Shown here: positions 52,801 through 60,700 of the stretch, in pieces
Layout: each line of letters starts with the position of its first letter
Numbering within the stretch: the stretch's first letter is position 1
Source of the DNA: Cellulophaga sp. L1A9
GTDB lineage: Bacteria; Bacteroidota; Bacteroidia; Flavobacteriales; Flavobacteriaceae
Direction: 5' to 3'
Length of the DNA stretch: 64,000 bases
Assembly: GCF_009797025.1 (NCBI RefSeq)
Contig: NZ_CP047027.1
Location: 1,860,001-1,924,000 of the forward strand
The notes under the pieces: model-generated
Told to the model about the DNA's origin: nothing
Seen by the model: only the letters and a program-made list of their open reading frames with translations
Database searches by the model: none
Translations under genes and position numbers: made by a program

Positions 52801-55431
52801 GGTTTGAATTGTTATCGTTCCTAAGACATAACAGTTTTCTGGTGTAGTAGATAAATTAACTGTAAAGTCCCGGTCTCTAATTCCTATTTCTTGCGATTGA
52901 AACTCACAAGAATTTGCAATTGGATTTCCTGAAGCATCTAATTGACGGATGTCCACTCTATAATTACCAGCTACATCAATATCAAAGCTATTGCCATTAT
53001 TAGCACTAAAAGGTACTTGTATACTATTGGTATCTAAATTGATTAATTCAAAACCATATCCTGAACCTAAGTTAGTCACCGTAATATTTCCGTCCGTATC
53101 ACAAAAAATATCGGTTGAAGTTGTGGTTACTGGTAAATCATTCTTAAAGGCACTAAAATAATAGCGACTAGAACATCCATTTAAATAGTTGATTACTAAT
53201 CTATAATCTCCGGTATCTGTTAAGGTAAATGCATTTCCTGTTGCAACCGTAGAATAACAGCTATTTCCTTTATTTGGGCACGAAGGATCTGAAGAAGTAC
53301 AACTAGAATTTAGTTCCTGCCATTCTAAACTTACAGCATCTGGAATGTTGACTTGTATGAGCTCCGTATCTGTAGAGCCACATAAGAAAATATTGGCTAA
53401 ATATTCACCATCAATAGAACATCTTAATATTTCTCCTTGAATATCATTTGTGATATCTGCATCACTATTTCTATCATTAAAAAAGTCAATGATTGGATTT
53501 GTTTGCGTTGTTCCAAAAAATTCTACCGTAATAATTTCTTGAAATCCTTTACAAGGATCTGCAACAATTTTATCTACAATATAGGTTCCCGGTTCTGTAA
53601 CGGTTAACGTACTTAAATCTCCATCTGGGTTGCCATCATTTAAAACGGTATCTACTCCTAAATCTATGACATTATTTTCATTAACATCTCGGTACCAAAT
53701 GTAATCATCAAAATTATCTCCGGCACTTAATAAGACGTCATCGCCACAAAGTTGTACCGTTCTAGAAAAGTCACAATCAGATAAATCATCTAATAAAAAG
53801 TTGGTAGCTCCAGGTGTTGTAAAACCACAAGCATCAAAATCTGTAACACTTGGATCATCACTAATTACATTATTATTGTCTATACCTTGATAGGTAGAAT
53901 AGGCAACGTTTTCTATCTGATTCGTACAGGCATTGACAAAATCGAAGCAGTTTTCTGCTACTTTAACTTGCATACGAATAGATGCTTCGGGAGCCCCTTC
54001 TACCACTAAATTGTTTGGTATGGTAAAAACGATAGTTCGTGTAGCAGCGTCATAGACGTAAGTAACTCCTGGAGGTAAGTTTCCGGAGTTTGACAAAGCT
54101 GCTTCATCTAAAGTTACATTTTGAGGTATAACATCACGAATGGTATAGCTTGTAGCATCATCATTCCCTATATTTTCAAAGGATAATATATACTTAAGGT
54201 TGTCTCCTAAATTTACTCCGGATCCCGTTAAATCTACAGTTTCTGATAAATTAGTGACCTTTTTTTCAAGAATAATTTCTGGTTCAATGATCTCTACACC
54301 AAAAGTTACAAGAAATGCTCCAAAGGCATCTCCTTGTGTTCGTAATCTAAGCGTTGCTGAGGTTTCATCATTTGCAATTACAGTATTTCCGTTATTACTT
54401 ATTTGAAATATATCAGCATCGTACCCTAAGGTATTGGTACTCGCTATATTCCTTGTGGTAACATTTGAGCCATCAATGGTTATATTTGAATTAAAGAAAT
54501 TTGTAGAACTATTAGCCGCATTTGAAAGGTTTGTAAATCCAGGTCTTAAGGGCGTTTCTATTTGAAAGGCATCTCCTGTAATACCTCTATCTCCTTCTAC
54601 AACACTTGCTCCTAATCTAGCTTTTACGGTTCCAGAAGGAATGGTATTAAATCCGCTTACGGTTATATCTGCAGTAGAACTTCCGCGAACGCCAGCATAC
54701 CCATCAAAAGTAGATATATATCTACCTGGTAATGTAGGGTTTTCATAGATAATTACTAAAGTCCAACCTCCTGCTCCTCCTACACTCACACCTCTTGTTG
54801 CTCTGATGTTTGCAACGGTATATTCACCCGTAGGATCTGCTAAAGCTTGTAGTTGATTTGTTACGTTTTTGTAACAAACATATGGTGAATCATTGAAATT
54901 GACATTGTCATAAATTACATCATCTTCTTCACCTACTGGATCTGCATTTGTATCTGCAACTATATCAATATAAGAACCTCCGGGTACTTTTAATTTTACC
55001 GTTGTAAAATCTAGTCTTCTGGAATCATTTGGTAATGATGAGTACCTTGTGCTTTTGACTTCACGTTCGTAATTTGCAGACCAATACAAACCAGCATAAT
55101 AAATTTTTGAACAATCTGGTAAGGATAGTGATGAGCTGCTAGAACTAAATGTACTTGCATCAGTATCAATATCGATATATTCTCTATGGAATCCGTTATT
55201 GTTTGAACCTCCGTTATATGGATCATTCGCCGTGTTGGAGTTATCTCTTCTATTTAGAATACTATTAGCTAAAAAGGTATAATCCCCTTTTATTTTCACG
55301 TATGAATTACCTCCATCTTGTAAACGGGGGCTAAAGGGTACTTCTACTTGGCTATAGCCAGCATTACAAATACTGAAAAAAGCTAGAAATAGAATGAAGT
55401 AGAATAATCTTTTTTGAAACAAAGTTTCCAT
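40873..55431 (-). CDS. sprB: Giant gliding adhesin SprB
   Basis: 4852 residues. A signal peptide (about 1-27) is followed by an N-terminal domain (about 28-380) and a DUF11-like domain (about 385-530, EKKVTNLSETVDLTG). Long tandem SprB repeats follow, many with the C(F/Y)xGxxxG motif (more than 15 copies). A jelly-roll-like insert of about 200 residues lies near 1285-1495. The last ~90 residues (FFTPNNDSQNDTWIP to FTLYR) are the CHU_C/type B sorting domain for type IX secretion. In F. johnsoniae SprB is the moving surface adhesin of gliding. A terminator at 55716-55752 separates it from sprD, and sprF follows. Confidence 0.92.
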   Translation of the reverse strand: METLFQKRLFYFILFLAFFSICNAGYSQVEVPFSPRLQDGGNSYVKIKGDYTFLANSILNRRDNSNTANDPYNGGSNNNGFHREYIDIDTDASTFSSSSSSLSLPDCSKIYYAGLYWSANYEREVKSTRYSSLPNDSRRLDFTTVKLKVPGGSYIDIVADTNADPVGEEDDVIYDNVNFNDSPYVCYKNVTNQLQALADPTGEYTVANIRATRGVSVGGAGGWTLVIIYENPTLPGRYISTFDGYAGVRGSSTADITVSGFNTIPSGTVKARLGASVVEGDRGITGDAFQIETPLRPGFTNLSNAANSSTNFFNSNITIDGSNVTTRNIASTNTLGYDADIFQISNNGNTVIANDETSATLRLRTQGDAFGAFLVTFGVEIIEPEIILEKKVTNLSETVDLTGSGVNLGDNLKYILSFENIGNDDATSYTIRDVIPQNVTLDEAALSNSGNLPPGVTYVYDAATRTIVFTIPNNLVVEGAPEASIRMQVKVAENCFDFVNACTNQIENVAYSTYQGIDNNNVISDDPSVTDFDACGFTTPGATNFLLDDLSDCDFSRTVQLCGDDVLLSAGDNFDDYIWYRDVNENNVIDLGVDTVLNDGNPDGDLSTLTVTEPGTYIVDKIVADPCKGFQEIITVEFFGTTQTNPIIDFFNDRNSDADITNDIQGEILRCSIDGEYLANIFLCGSTDTELIQVNIPDAVSLEWQELNSSCTSSDPSCPNKGNSCYSTVATGNAFTLTDTGDYRLVINYLNGCSSRYYFSAFKNDLPVTTTSTDIFCDTDGNITVTNLGSGYGFELINLDTNSIQVPFSANNGNSFDIDVAGNYRVDIRQLDASGNPIANSCEFQSQEIGIRDRDFTVNLSTTPENCYVLGTITIQTLNVRANYSYDLRFNDGTTHPYGTGTRVNLVTAQTTNNYTFNNLNPDDYTVIVTTQDGCTDTQNITVTAVEDIALAAVTTQNIGCTPGTVQLTATGGFIDPEYTYAIWSKDGTELYTDISDIPASNFQTTDIFEFGYTTTGGPTETDTDAPYVYTKVPNEDGVYTFVVVDANGCYIESNSVTVEDLGSMTISITDDSPVTCSGNNDASITINTTNGVGPFEYSIDGGTSTQDTPNFVGLGAGTYDVVVTDSSGCYITETHIITETATLSASAGVSRDVTCDPAGAEVRITNVVGGQAPYTYSFNGGTTFGTASTAILPPGNYNTVVVKDALGCEFAMDVYVEDYPVEPVITPVVDYNCDGSGNITVNSDISTYNYTYAIDGVLNTPDADLNIFSDIAAGTYTITTNYTSQTPPTPSLLLVENFGSGSTTSSTNTVGYTYEDQTGNAPGDSNSNINDYEYTVTSQLVAPYSSWINPIDHTTGTRTGNGRYLVINVGTPATGQVIYTKTINDIIPNQPLRVSLWILNLLKSTSSGLDPNLIIEVQETGTGTPVQTIYTGDIAKNTGASDWTEFSVDLNPGSNATLEFVIRTDKVGNNGNDLAIDDIEIFQIPEVCELFVENLVTVEDDKAFEANYLSSTNVTCFGDTNGTITFEVVNFDPTTGFEYTTDGVNYTTSLVSPVTTPQVLGAGVATIDIRKVDDVTCVQQITRTITQPTAVNTTAVVSNPFTCLNTGATISANATGGTPTYVYQLEDTAGTIIGTYDYATNGANKIFTNVTAGDYIVRARDNSGCEDPINTAITITAPTALTFTAAPSVCYSGASDGTITVNASGGNGGLLFSIDNGPFVAPTPTTASSYVFNNLASGTYIINVKDELGCTTTPQNITIAPELSVTASASAITTCASSTDVTITATGGDANYVYAIVADGVTPVAGDFAITNPIAIAAAGDYDVYVRDHAGATGFCFDMFDITIIKNAPIAITETLTDVTCFGGSDGAIALAVTGGNAPYRYSIDNGTTYQTISSNFPNLVAGTYQVLVQDADLCTQPLSVVINEPNAITAEAVQTKDYTCLPVGEAEITVGSITPTTGGSGDYQYSINGGTWTASTTGGTVFTGLTDGTYTIRARDAAATTCVVTLSDVIIDPLPIAPTLTSSVSYNCEGTGNITIAPFDASYTYSIDGATPQTGATANVFNTIAAGNHTIEVNYGNECTTQIIVNVASGRAFTASISTPINITCFGESNGGFTINASNFGTAGFEYSLDGTNFVGPFTNAETVTGLTAQNYSITVRDFNSPTTCTIPLTQNLTQPNAITATASITTPFTCANTGATITAVANGGTPTYTYQLERNTGTIIRVYQPTATFNNVPANASGENYVVRILDSRNCTNVTLPAVTVEAPEVPTFTATPTACYSGANDGTIQVDITSIPGNENFQFSINGGTWITPSPVSATTYTFTGLANGSYTIDVKDGYGCDALQETVVLSPQLVVTTTVLDVSSCNDGSITVNATGGNGTLVYAIVPANTDPTGLYTTTNNLTVTNAMATANPAGYDVYVLDNNGVSSLCSYTEEDIIVNTAATLTISGTPTDPECYDGLGSIDALAAGGNMPYTYALTDLSPADGIDYSVSYSNINSTTNAFNGIGVGDYEITITDVNGCAVTSTTITINNAVEITADIAPILPADCVGSSANDYGFEFQNLITPTATLVEYSFDNGSTWNTDGVEQRNLASGTTVYPSIRVTLASGTVCQKDFPRYIIPYPLDDLDISLSAIVVDCNDLQVTVQGTAGSAPYEYAYSDDPSTFNPGTATWIPGGTEDKSSGSTVTVPAGHGNYTWLGLTPGRTYVFYVRDATGCVRQSLQNVNDLVTPLPIDISTAFSPTCFGASTGEITYTLNPITANTHMRWEFYELGNPTPIEVSGGGTVAANIIYNNTITLSNLPQGEYYIEVQQSDGTTDSCRGGSENVLIDQLRELTATAAPTRDISCNLPGLITVSAITGGGGAPYTYDVTGPGGFTAVTGLTSNPIQIPVNSPAGDYTVTLNDQYGCPVTLAPVTLGLSPNPTIAVTQDNCAAPISLTATGTSAAGNLRYAIVASGDPMPTNYLDNNGLFTNVTSGTYDVYVIDGNGCTAVEPAYIVNPVLSAKAELTKLLDCTGTPDATITIEALTGSGNYDYSISGAATVTQTTLTSPFVYDASVAGDYVITIYDTATPNSASCNRVFTVNVPVRVEPVISATAATPITCIGDNDGTITITAVDNGTGPYTFEISSLDGVATSITPTSFTNTTAEFTGLVPTTTADGYVVTVTGNATTNACTTDSAAILIAEPAAVVITIDPLVDVVQFTCTPSTNTENNASITVNSVTGGSNNFIRYVFVNNATPSTPVQDGSNASYVETNRAGGTYTISVYDDNGCIGTATATIDAFDELLTADAIISSAITCSPGNDGEVTINVTSTTNDVSKFEYSIDNGATWQTSLSHTNPEIFTGLGVGTHNFLVRHTDTDCELFTSINITDPNTFTIATPVTTDVVCIGTATGTATFTVADVTYTGTYSWEVFDDNDTPTNYLDDTSVQTGTSADFTATALLAGGYYVTFSQDGVPTCDNREPFSIAEPTNALAAGTPTASPITCVPGSDGSIEIINVTGGWGGYAYYVSTTANPDPTDASNYVATPKFENLAAGTYEIWVIDSRGCSLQLADITLSVPTAITADLQLNNENCSNFEGEVQVINQAGGQGANYSYQLQRFDGTAYVNVRPIQTTATFSNLGAGEYQVIVSDQWGCFAPTANAITLYEEMVPLATIVKAIDCTVDPGGQITISQTGGSGIYNYTGTDPLGAALTPNTDGIFTGLTLDGEYNFTITDGTCTVNIKQTLTPAVLPATPTIDAFTNVTCFNAADGTISVSILANGFDPYIFQITSMDGTVATINPTSTTNTSAVFTGLANTIGAGYEITVTGTNSCTTTITQTIAQPAAALTAGTPTVSQFDCTTGNTTNYATIDLAGLVTGGSGNYVRYVFVNDATPGTPVQDGSNAEYTETNLAGGNYTITVYDDMGCSDITTATITPFVGISAPTVVIDNTVTCNGDDETITVGVTITPATALPNLTYVVSSATEPTQTVNSTNSSEQFTGLGIGNYTITITNNDTGCFVSTTHSIKDPKVIEVTAVKVTDETCINDGVNGGSFNVTIANYTGGYDYQVFLSNGTPYSGILSGNTGTALVIDDLPGGSYYVQIIETDATSTFCADNSNAITINAPEFPITAIVSEQSNVTCDGNRGSILVDPSGGKGPYTITIASATQTFTQTDVQAYIFTGLSAGNFAITITDALGCVNDTYSQTLVQPAPIVAAISADIALECYGDDTGFVTATVTSGGLGTLQYRLNTYDSTGTVIVTTSAAQTSNTFSGLFSGLYSISIADDVRCSTETPIATITDPIDIFGSLTMTQSITCVNDLELLLTANGGTAPYSFSTDGTTFTAFNNGNEHIFNALPSGNAGAGTYRYYVQDSFNCTSTLSNEIQADAVAPITIAVDETAATISCNGDSSAQLIARASGGLGNYFYELLDSPASTTPLQGPNTTGIFRNLEAGNYYIKVTSEDCEETTTVITIAEPTPLIYTDDYTAVICAGDTNGYINVSLSGGSGDYIYAISPNLAQFDTINSFTDLAPGTYTVIAQDKNGCFVQTEYTITAATPIVIDATPTGETCLGSDDGTIELIISGGTAPYSTRLENTSYVADMIRYTDLASGVHTVYVVDDLGCETTIEVTITEGVNLKASVVPVYECTGDTPNNYLAVTHEDTSVEGLALYQLDDENSADVRLEPNFTNIAPGTHTLIISLNGCLEIIPFTIEDFDPLVLSLENNNINEITAIAAGGDGNYTFYFGDKNNEEDNTMYINESGTYTVTVVDGNGCEAIASIEMEFIDIEVPNFFTPNNDSQNDTWIPENLEGFPNILMIIFDRYGREVYRLGANDPGWDGLYQNTELPTGDYWYIIKLQGENDEREFVGHFTLYR

Positions 55432-55715
55432 TTGTTATTTAGTTTGGTATATAAATGATCAATACACGTTTAAATGCATTGAAATATGCTTATAATCACG
55501 TTTTTACACGCAACTAGTGGGTCTGCATAACAAATATGATATAAATTGATATGTTGATGAATTTATTGTTGTGGCTTGTTATTTTTATGTGGTGTACTGC
55601 AATTTAGCGATGGTCTCCGTGTTTTTAGGCCCTCTTCTTACAGCATGTCTTTTATTTTATTTTTTCAGGCAGTTTGGACCTTATAAATTGTGTTATTTTG
55701 AAAGTTTATAACACG

Positions 55716-55752
55716 AAAAAAGGCTTTCAGAATTAATCTGAAAGCCTTTTTA
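55716..55752 (-). terminator. Terminator between sprD and sprB
   Basis: A 15-bp perfect stem (AAAAAGGCTTTCAGA with its complement around ATTAA), with T-runs on the minus strand, lies 19 bp after the sprD stop. It suggests that sprB has its own promoter within 55432-55715. That 280-bp stretch has no gene, and I see no full TAnnTTTG box in it. Confidence 0.85.
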
Positions 55753-55770
55753 TTTTTTTATTTTGAGGTG

Positions 55771-58149
55771 TTATGTGAGTAGTCCTGAGCCTACTTTCAT
55801 GATCCACATTTTTTGATCGTATGCATTATTTATTTTTGAATAATAAGACATTAAAGCATTGTTCCAAGAGCCATGTTTTTTAAGGTATACATACCGGTAA
55901 TTGTTTTCTGGATTGATGAAATAACTCGCATTTAAACCTTTTGAATTTAGTAGTTTTACAAAATTATTTGCATTTTTAGGACTTGCAAATACGTTGGCGA
56001 TAATGTAATAACCACCATCTACTCCATTCAAATTATATTTTTTATAGATTGGACTTCCAGTTGCGGCAACATTATCTTTCTCTATTATATTTTTTCTTAA
56101 ATTAACACTATTGTATTTTGCTGATTTTTCTTTTAATTTGGTTGAGTTGTTTGCATAAGCAGTGTCTGTATAATTAGCATTATCTACATTCATGATCCAT
56201 AAATCACCCGTATAATTTGCTTCTTTTTCATACTTGTAAGAGCTAAGTGCATTGTCCCAAGAATCTTCATGTATTAGATAAACATATTTTAAACCATTTT
56301 TCTTGTTTTCAAAATAGTCTGCATTAATCCCTTTGGCCTTTAAGTCTTCAATAAATTTGTTCATGTAATGTTCACTTTTATAAACATTAGCGACTACATA
56401 ATATCCGTCTTTTACGCCATCTAGATTTCTAAATTTTCTACTTTTTATATTATTCTTTTTAGCAATTTCTGTGAAAGCATCTTTGGTTTGTTCAGATTGT
56501 GCTGTACTTGTTTTTGGCGTCTTTATATAATCTGTCTTAGCAATAGCATCTGTAGCTTGCGTTTGCTTAGGCGTTTTTAGTGTTCCACTTGCTGCACTAG
56601 TAGCATTTGAAGCTGTAGCATCTGCTGCTGTGTTGCTTCCGTCTGCACGAGTGGTTCCATTTGTTCCCGCTGATCCCGCTGATCCTGTTGTTCCAGAAGT
56701 TCCAGTGGTTCCAGAAGTTCCAGTGGTTCCAGTATTATTTGTGTCTACAGAATTTTTGATGTTTTGCACTAATGCATCTTCACCTTTTTCTTGAGAAGGA
56801 TTAATTATACCATTTGGATTATTATATTTTTCAATAATGTCTGACTCTAAAGTAGGATCTATATTAGAATCATTTGAGGCCAATTGAGTAGCATCTTTTT
56901 CTTTTAAATTATTTAATAGGTATAGCTGCTTTGCTTTTTCTTCTAAGGCTGGGTTTTCTCCATTGGTTTCTTTACGCACCATACGCATTACCATATCAAA
57001 ACGACGTTCTAAATCACTATTTCTACTACCTTCAATAGAATCTTGACGAAACATAAGTTCTGCCACAATTTCATCATTTTCTGATAATGCTGCTTTTAAT
57101 TTTTCTATCTCTTCATCTCTAGAAGTTAAGGATTCTACATCTTTTTTTAATTCTTCTATATCTGCTAATTCGTCAGAATCTTCTAACAATACTCTGTCTT
57201 CTGTAAGATTAGGAGTAATAGAATAAGCAAATGATATTTCATGAGTAAGCCCAAAATCATTGAATGTATTTGATAGTCCTTTCTCCATAGTATACCCAAT
57301 AGAGATACGTTTGTTTAGGTTAAAACCAATACCTGCTGCTGCGCCATAATAGCTATCATAACCGGCTTGTGCCCATCCTAATTTTGGTAAGTCTAATATT
57401 AAACTTCCGCCAAGGATAAAATCTTTACCTGCTACTTCGTATTTTTCACCACCTTTTTTAACACGTAATAAAGGCATTAAACGTGCACCTTCTAATACAC
57501 CGTCTCCTGAATCAAAAGGGTAGGTATATTGTAAGTGACCAGAATATGTTTTATCTCCAAATTCTGTAACAGATTCATTCGTTTTTATATTGTAATCAAA
57601 TAAGTTTTCTGCAAATACTCCAAAGTCAAACCTACCATAGGAAAGGTTAAAACCAGGTTGAAAAGAAATTAAATTACTATTCTGTAACCCGCTTAATAAG
57701 GGATCATCAGGATCTACCGTATTTCCTCTGCTGCTGTCATACCCACTTCTGTAATACGAGAAGTTGGCACCAAATGTAAAGTTACTTTTGTCACTTAATT
57801 TAATTCCATAAGCATAGTTTGCTAAGATACCATAATTAGATATAGCTCCAGATTGTTGTGAATATAAGCTAAGACCTAAACCTGTTCTATCACTCATACG
57901 ACCACTATAACTTAAGAAATAAGTTTGGTTGTTATCGTTAAAGGTAGCCGATTGATTTCTATGTAGTAGATTGATATACGATTTATCTTCTCTAACTGTT
58001 GAAAACGTAGGATTCAGCAAGAATCTGTTGAACTTCAATAGGTTCTGAGAAGGCACATCATAAGTGATGAAAGGATTGTCATCCTGAGCGCTTACCTTAG
58101 TAAGCGCTCCGATGAACAGAAACAGGTATATGATATATTTTTTAAGCAT
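55771..58149 (-). CDS. sprD: SprD-like: PorP/SprF barrel fused to coiled coil and SPOR-like repeats
   Basis: 792 residues. A signal peptide (about 1-21, ending KVSAQ) is followed by a PorP/SprF-type beta barrel (about 25-315). A coiled coil (about 325-410), then a Gly/Thr/Ser-rich low-complexity stretch (about 470-510, from a repeated minisatellite at 56680-56740), comes next. Two related C-terminal domains of about 80 residues each follow (GYYVVANVYKSEHYMNKF and GYYIIANVFASPKNANNF, both with the YVYL end). These resemble SPOR domains. In F. johnsoniae SprD lies between sprC and sprB. The order here matches, hence the symbol. Confidence 0.8.
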   Translation of the reverse strand: MLKKYIIYLFLFIGALTKVSAQDDNPFITYDVPSQNLLKFNRFLLNPTFSTVREDKSYINLLHRNQSATFNDNNQTYFLSYSGRMSDRTGLGLSLYSQQSGAISNYGILANYAYGIKLSDKSNFTFGANFSYYRSGYDSSRGNTVDPDDPLLSGLQNSNLISFQPGFNLSYGRFDFGVFAENLFDYNIKTNESVTEFGDKTYSGHLQYTYPFDSGDGVLEGARLMPLLRVKKGGEKYEVAGKDFILGGSLILDLPKLGWAQAGYDSYYGAAAGIGFNLNKRISIGYTMEKGLSNTFNDFGLTHEISFAYSITPNLTEDRVLLEDSDELADIEELKKDVESLTSRDEEIEKLKAALSENDEIVAELMFRQDSIEGSRNSDLERRFDMVMRMVRKETNGENPALEEKAKQLYLLNNLKEKDATQLASNDSNIDPTLESDIIEKYNNPNGIINPSQEKGEDALVQNIKNSVDTNNTGTTGTSGTTGTSGTTGSAGSAGTNGTTRADGSNTAADATASNATSAASGTLKTPKQTQATDAIAKTDYIKTPKTSTAQSEQTKDAFTEIAKKNNIKSRKFRNLDGVKDGYYVVANVYKSEHYMNKFIEDLKAKGINADYFENKKNGLKYVYLIHEDSWDNALSSYKYEKEANYTGDLWIMNVDNANYTDTAYANNSTKLKEKSAKYNSVNLRKNIIEKDNVAATGSPIYKKYNLNGVDGGYYIIANVFASPKNANNFVKLLNSKGLNASYFINPENNYRYVYLKKHGSWNNALMSYYSKINNAYDQKMWIMKVGSGLLT

Positions 58150-58182
58150 GTTGTGGTTAAATGGTTTGTTGGTAAAACTTGG

Positions 58183-60438
58183 TTACTTGATAACGGTAAT
58201 GGTACCTTGTTTTATTGTGTCGGAACCTTTTTTAATCTTGTAATAGAAGACCATATTTTGTGATGTAAAGCTATTAGAAGACTCTGGCCAGTTGTTTTGG
58301 TACTCATAAACATTGTACACTTCTTCTCCTTTATCATTGTATATGATCACATTAACATCGGCTTGGTATGAATAACTATTTGGTATTAACCATAGGTCAT
58401 TGATGCCATCTCCATTTACTGTTATAACGTTCGGTATTTTAAATGTGTCTTTGTAAGTAACATTTACTTCTTTTATGATCACACAGTTTTCTACGTATGC
58501 TGTTAGCGTATAAGTACCTTCTGTAATTAAGGAAATAGAAGCACTGTTGCTAATACTTGTATTATTGCTATCTCTCCATTCATAAGCAGTTCCTCCGCTT
58601 GCTGTTATGGTCTTAGAGCCTCCTTCTGGGAATACAATATTTAGTGGACTATCTAAAGTCACTAGCGATTCATCTAAAGGACTAATAGTTACTTCATTTG
58701 ATGGTATTGCACATCCATTTCTGGTAACCATTAAACGGTAGGTACCTGCTTCTGTTGTATTTAAATCTAGAGAAGAAGTATCTATTACAGTTCCATCTTT
58801 AGCCCATCCAAAAGTTGCCCCAGTTAAATCTGTAGTTGTACTTATGGTAATAAAATCTGTACTATTACAAGCCACTAAACTGCTTGCTTCAATAGTAATC
58901 ACCTCATTACTTTTTAATACAACGGGTAAACTGTTAGAACTAGGACTAAAAGTATCAATTATTGCATCTACTTGATAAGATCCATTTTCTGAAATAGCTG
59001 TTAAACTTATGCTGGAAGAAGTGGCTCCGCTAATAGCTGTGCCATCTTTCGTCCATTGGTAGCTCATAGAAGCCTCTAGATCAATGGTAACATCAGTTTT
59101 AGTGCCATTTGCTGCAACGGCATTTATCGTGGTTACAGCAAGTACTATTTCGCTATTTTCACAATCACTATACGTAGTGGTATAATTGGCTATTAATTCA
59201 AATGAACTTGGAGCAACAACATTTATGTTGTTAGAATTTAATGTAGATGGGCAGGCGCCACCTTGTGCAACGGCCACATAATATTCTGCCTCTTCTGAAA
59301 TTGTTAAGGTATTTGTTGTAGCACCACTAATTGCTGTATTATTTTTATACCATTGGTAAGTTGGCGATACTGCCGTTGATGTTACGCTTAATGTTTTTGA
59401 TTCTCCAGGCAATAAGACCATTTCTAACGGTGTATTTTCTGTTACTGTAAATGCTCCAGTTTTAGATATGGTTAAGGCAGGAGTGGTTTCAGCACAGATG
59501 CCATCGCCTTCTACTTTTACGGTGTAAGCACCAGCAAAATTAGAATCATTGGTATCAAAAGCATAGGTATAGCTTCCTAATGCTTTAGCTTGCACTACAG
59601 TTCCATCCTTATACCATGTGTAATATATATCAGAATTAGCAATTGTCGCTTCTAAAGGAGTGGCTGTTTCGCCTTCACAAAAAGATGTTTTTGATGGAGT
59701 ATTGATCGTAACGCCTAATGCATCACCAGTTTCTACCGTAATTATATTTGAAAGTGTACCAGCAGAACCAGAACAAACAGAACCGTAATCTATTTCTACA
59801 TTATACAATCCTGCATCGGTAACCGTTAATGATGGGCCCGTTTCAGAAAGTATCGTTGAACTTTTTCTCCAGATGTATTGATAGGTTTCTGAATTTGGCA
59901 CGTTATCTACTGCAATAACAGCAGTATTTCCATCGCAAATGGAGATCGTACCATCGCCTATACTTCCGCTTCCGTTTTCAGTAATTTGAATAGGATTTTT
60001 ATAATCGATATAGTACATATTATAAGCCTGAGTAGCTGGACTATATATTTCAGGGCTAGTACTCTTTACTCTTAACTTATAACTATCTCCTCTTGTAGTA
60101 ATAGGAAGTGAAAATTTTATGTCAAAATCCATTGTACTATTTTTATCTGTTACTGTTGTTAATGCAGTCGGAGATGAAAAACTTCCTGTTGCATCTGATA
60201 ATTCCAAAACAAAAGTGTTGTCACTTAATACGTTAGGAGTACTCCATGTAAAATTTACATAGTAGTCGTTGAAAGTAGCCGATGCACATGCTGCTGTCCA
60301 TGGGCTGCCGCCACTTCCAAAATTTGGATTCGCAATTGCGGTAGGTTTGTTTAATGTTTGAGCCATTAGTCCTAGACTGCACATTAAGAATGTGAAGAAA
60401 AAGAACGCTTTTTTTGAGTGTGTAGTAGGTCTGTTCAT
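58183..60438 (-). CDS. sprC: SprC-like surface protein with Ig-like repeats
   Basis: 751 residues with a signal peptide (about 1-26, ending LMAQ). Several Ig-like domains of about 90 residues follow (GLYNVEIDYGSVCSG, GSYTYAF, AEYYVAVAQGGACPS, GSYQVDAI, GTYRLMVTRNGC), each with a Cys-rich close. A C-terminal type B sorting domain (FKIPNVITVNGDGINDLWLIPNSYSYQADVNVIIYNDKGEEVYN) targets it to type IX secretion. Context and layout match SprC of F. johnsoniae, the first gene of the spr locus. The sprD gene starts 33 bp downstream. Confidence 0.8.
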   Translation of the reverse strand: MNRPTTHSKKAFFFFTFLMCSLGLMAQTLNKPTAIANPNFGSGGSPWTAACASATFNDYYVNFTWSTPNVLSDNTFVLELSDATGSFSSPTALTTVTDKNSTMDFDIKFSLPITTRGDSYKLRVKSTSPEIYSPATQAYNMYYIDYKNPIQITENGSGSIGDGTISICDGNTAVIAVDNVPNSETYQYIWRKSSTILSETGPSLTVTDAGLYNVEIDYGSVCSGSAGTLSNIITVETGDALGVTINTPSKTSFCEGETATPLEATIANSDIYYTWYKDGTVVQAKALGSYTYAFDTNDSNFAGAYTVKVEGDGICAETTPALTISKTGAFTVTENTPLEMVLLPGESKTLSVTSTAVSPTYQWYKNNTAISGATTNTLTISEEAEYYVAVAQGGACPSTLNSNNINVVAPSSFELIANYTTTYSDCENSEIVLAVTTINAVAANGTKTDVTIDLEASMSYQWTKDGTAISGATSSSISLTAISENGSYQVDAIIDTFSPSSNSLPVVLKSNEVITIEASSLVACNSTDFITISTTTDLTGATFGWAKDGTVIDTSSLDLNTTEAGTYRLMVTRNGCAIPSNEVTISPLDESLVTLDSPLNIVFPEGGSKTITASGGTAYEWRDSNNTSISNSASISLITEGTYTLTAYVENCVIIKEVNVTYKDTFKIPNVITVNGDGINDLWLIPNSYSYQADVNVIIYNDKGEEVYNVYEYQNNWPESSNSFTSQNMVFYYKIKKGSDTIKQGTITVIK

Positions 60439-60674
60439 GTTGCTGCAACTTTAGGTTACTATTTGGGTTTGTAGCTTGTTTCTAGGGGTTTTTACCGTTA
60501 GTCGGATTTATCTACTTCCTATCCATATCTTACACAGCTACAGTAATTAACATCAAATATGCTATTAAATTGTTGCTAAATGTATTTAATGTTGTAGCGT
60601 TGATTAAAAGTGTTGTGAAACCCTATTATTGCATGGTCTGTATCTTTTATAGAGCTCAATAACTCCATTTTTAG

Positions 60675-60682
60675 TAACTTTG
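60675..60682 (+). promoter_or_regulatory. glnS promoter
   Basis: TAACTTTG is a full -7 consensus 18 bp before the ATG at 60701. An alternative TTG start at 60680 falls inside it, so ATG 60701 is favoured. Confidence 0.5.
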
Positions 60683-60700
60683 TCTTTCAAAAATTTTGCA

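Noticed and set aside
41042..54406. Plus-strand open frames opposite sprB
   Set aside because: They are shadows of the long minus-strand gene, without promoters or plausible starts. Their Val/Thr-rich composition mirrors the repeat codons.
60680..60700. Upstream TTG start for glnS
   Set aside because: It lies within the TAACTTTG promoter box and would add a non-conserved peptide.
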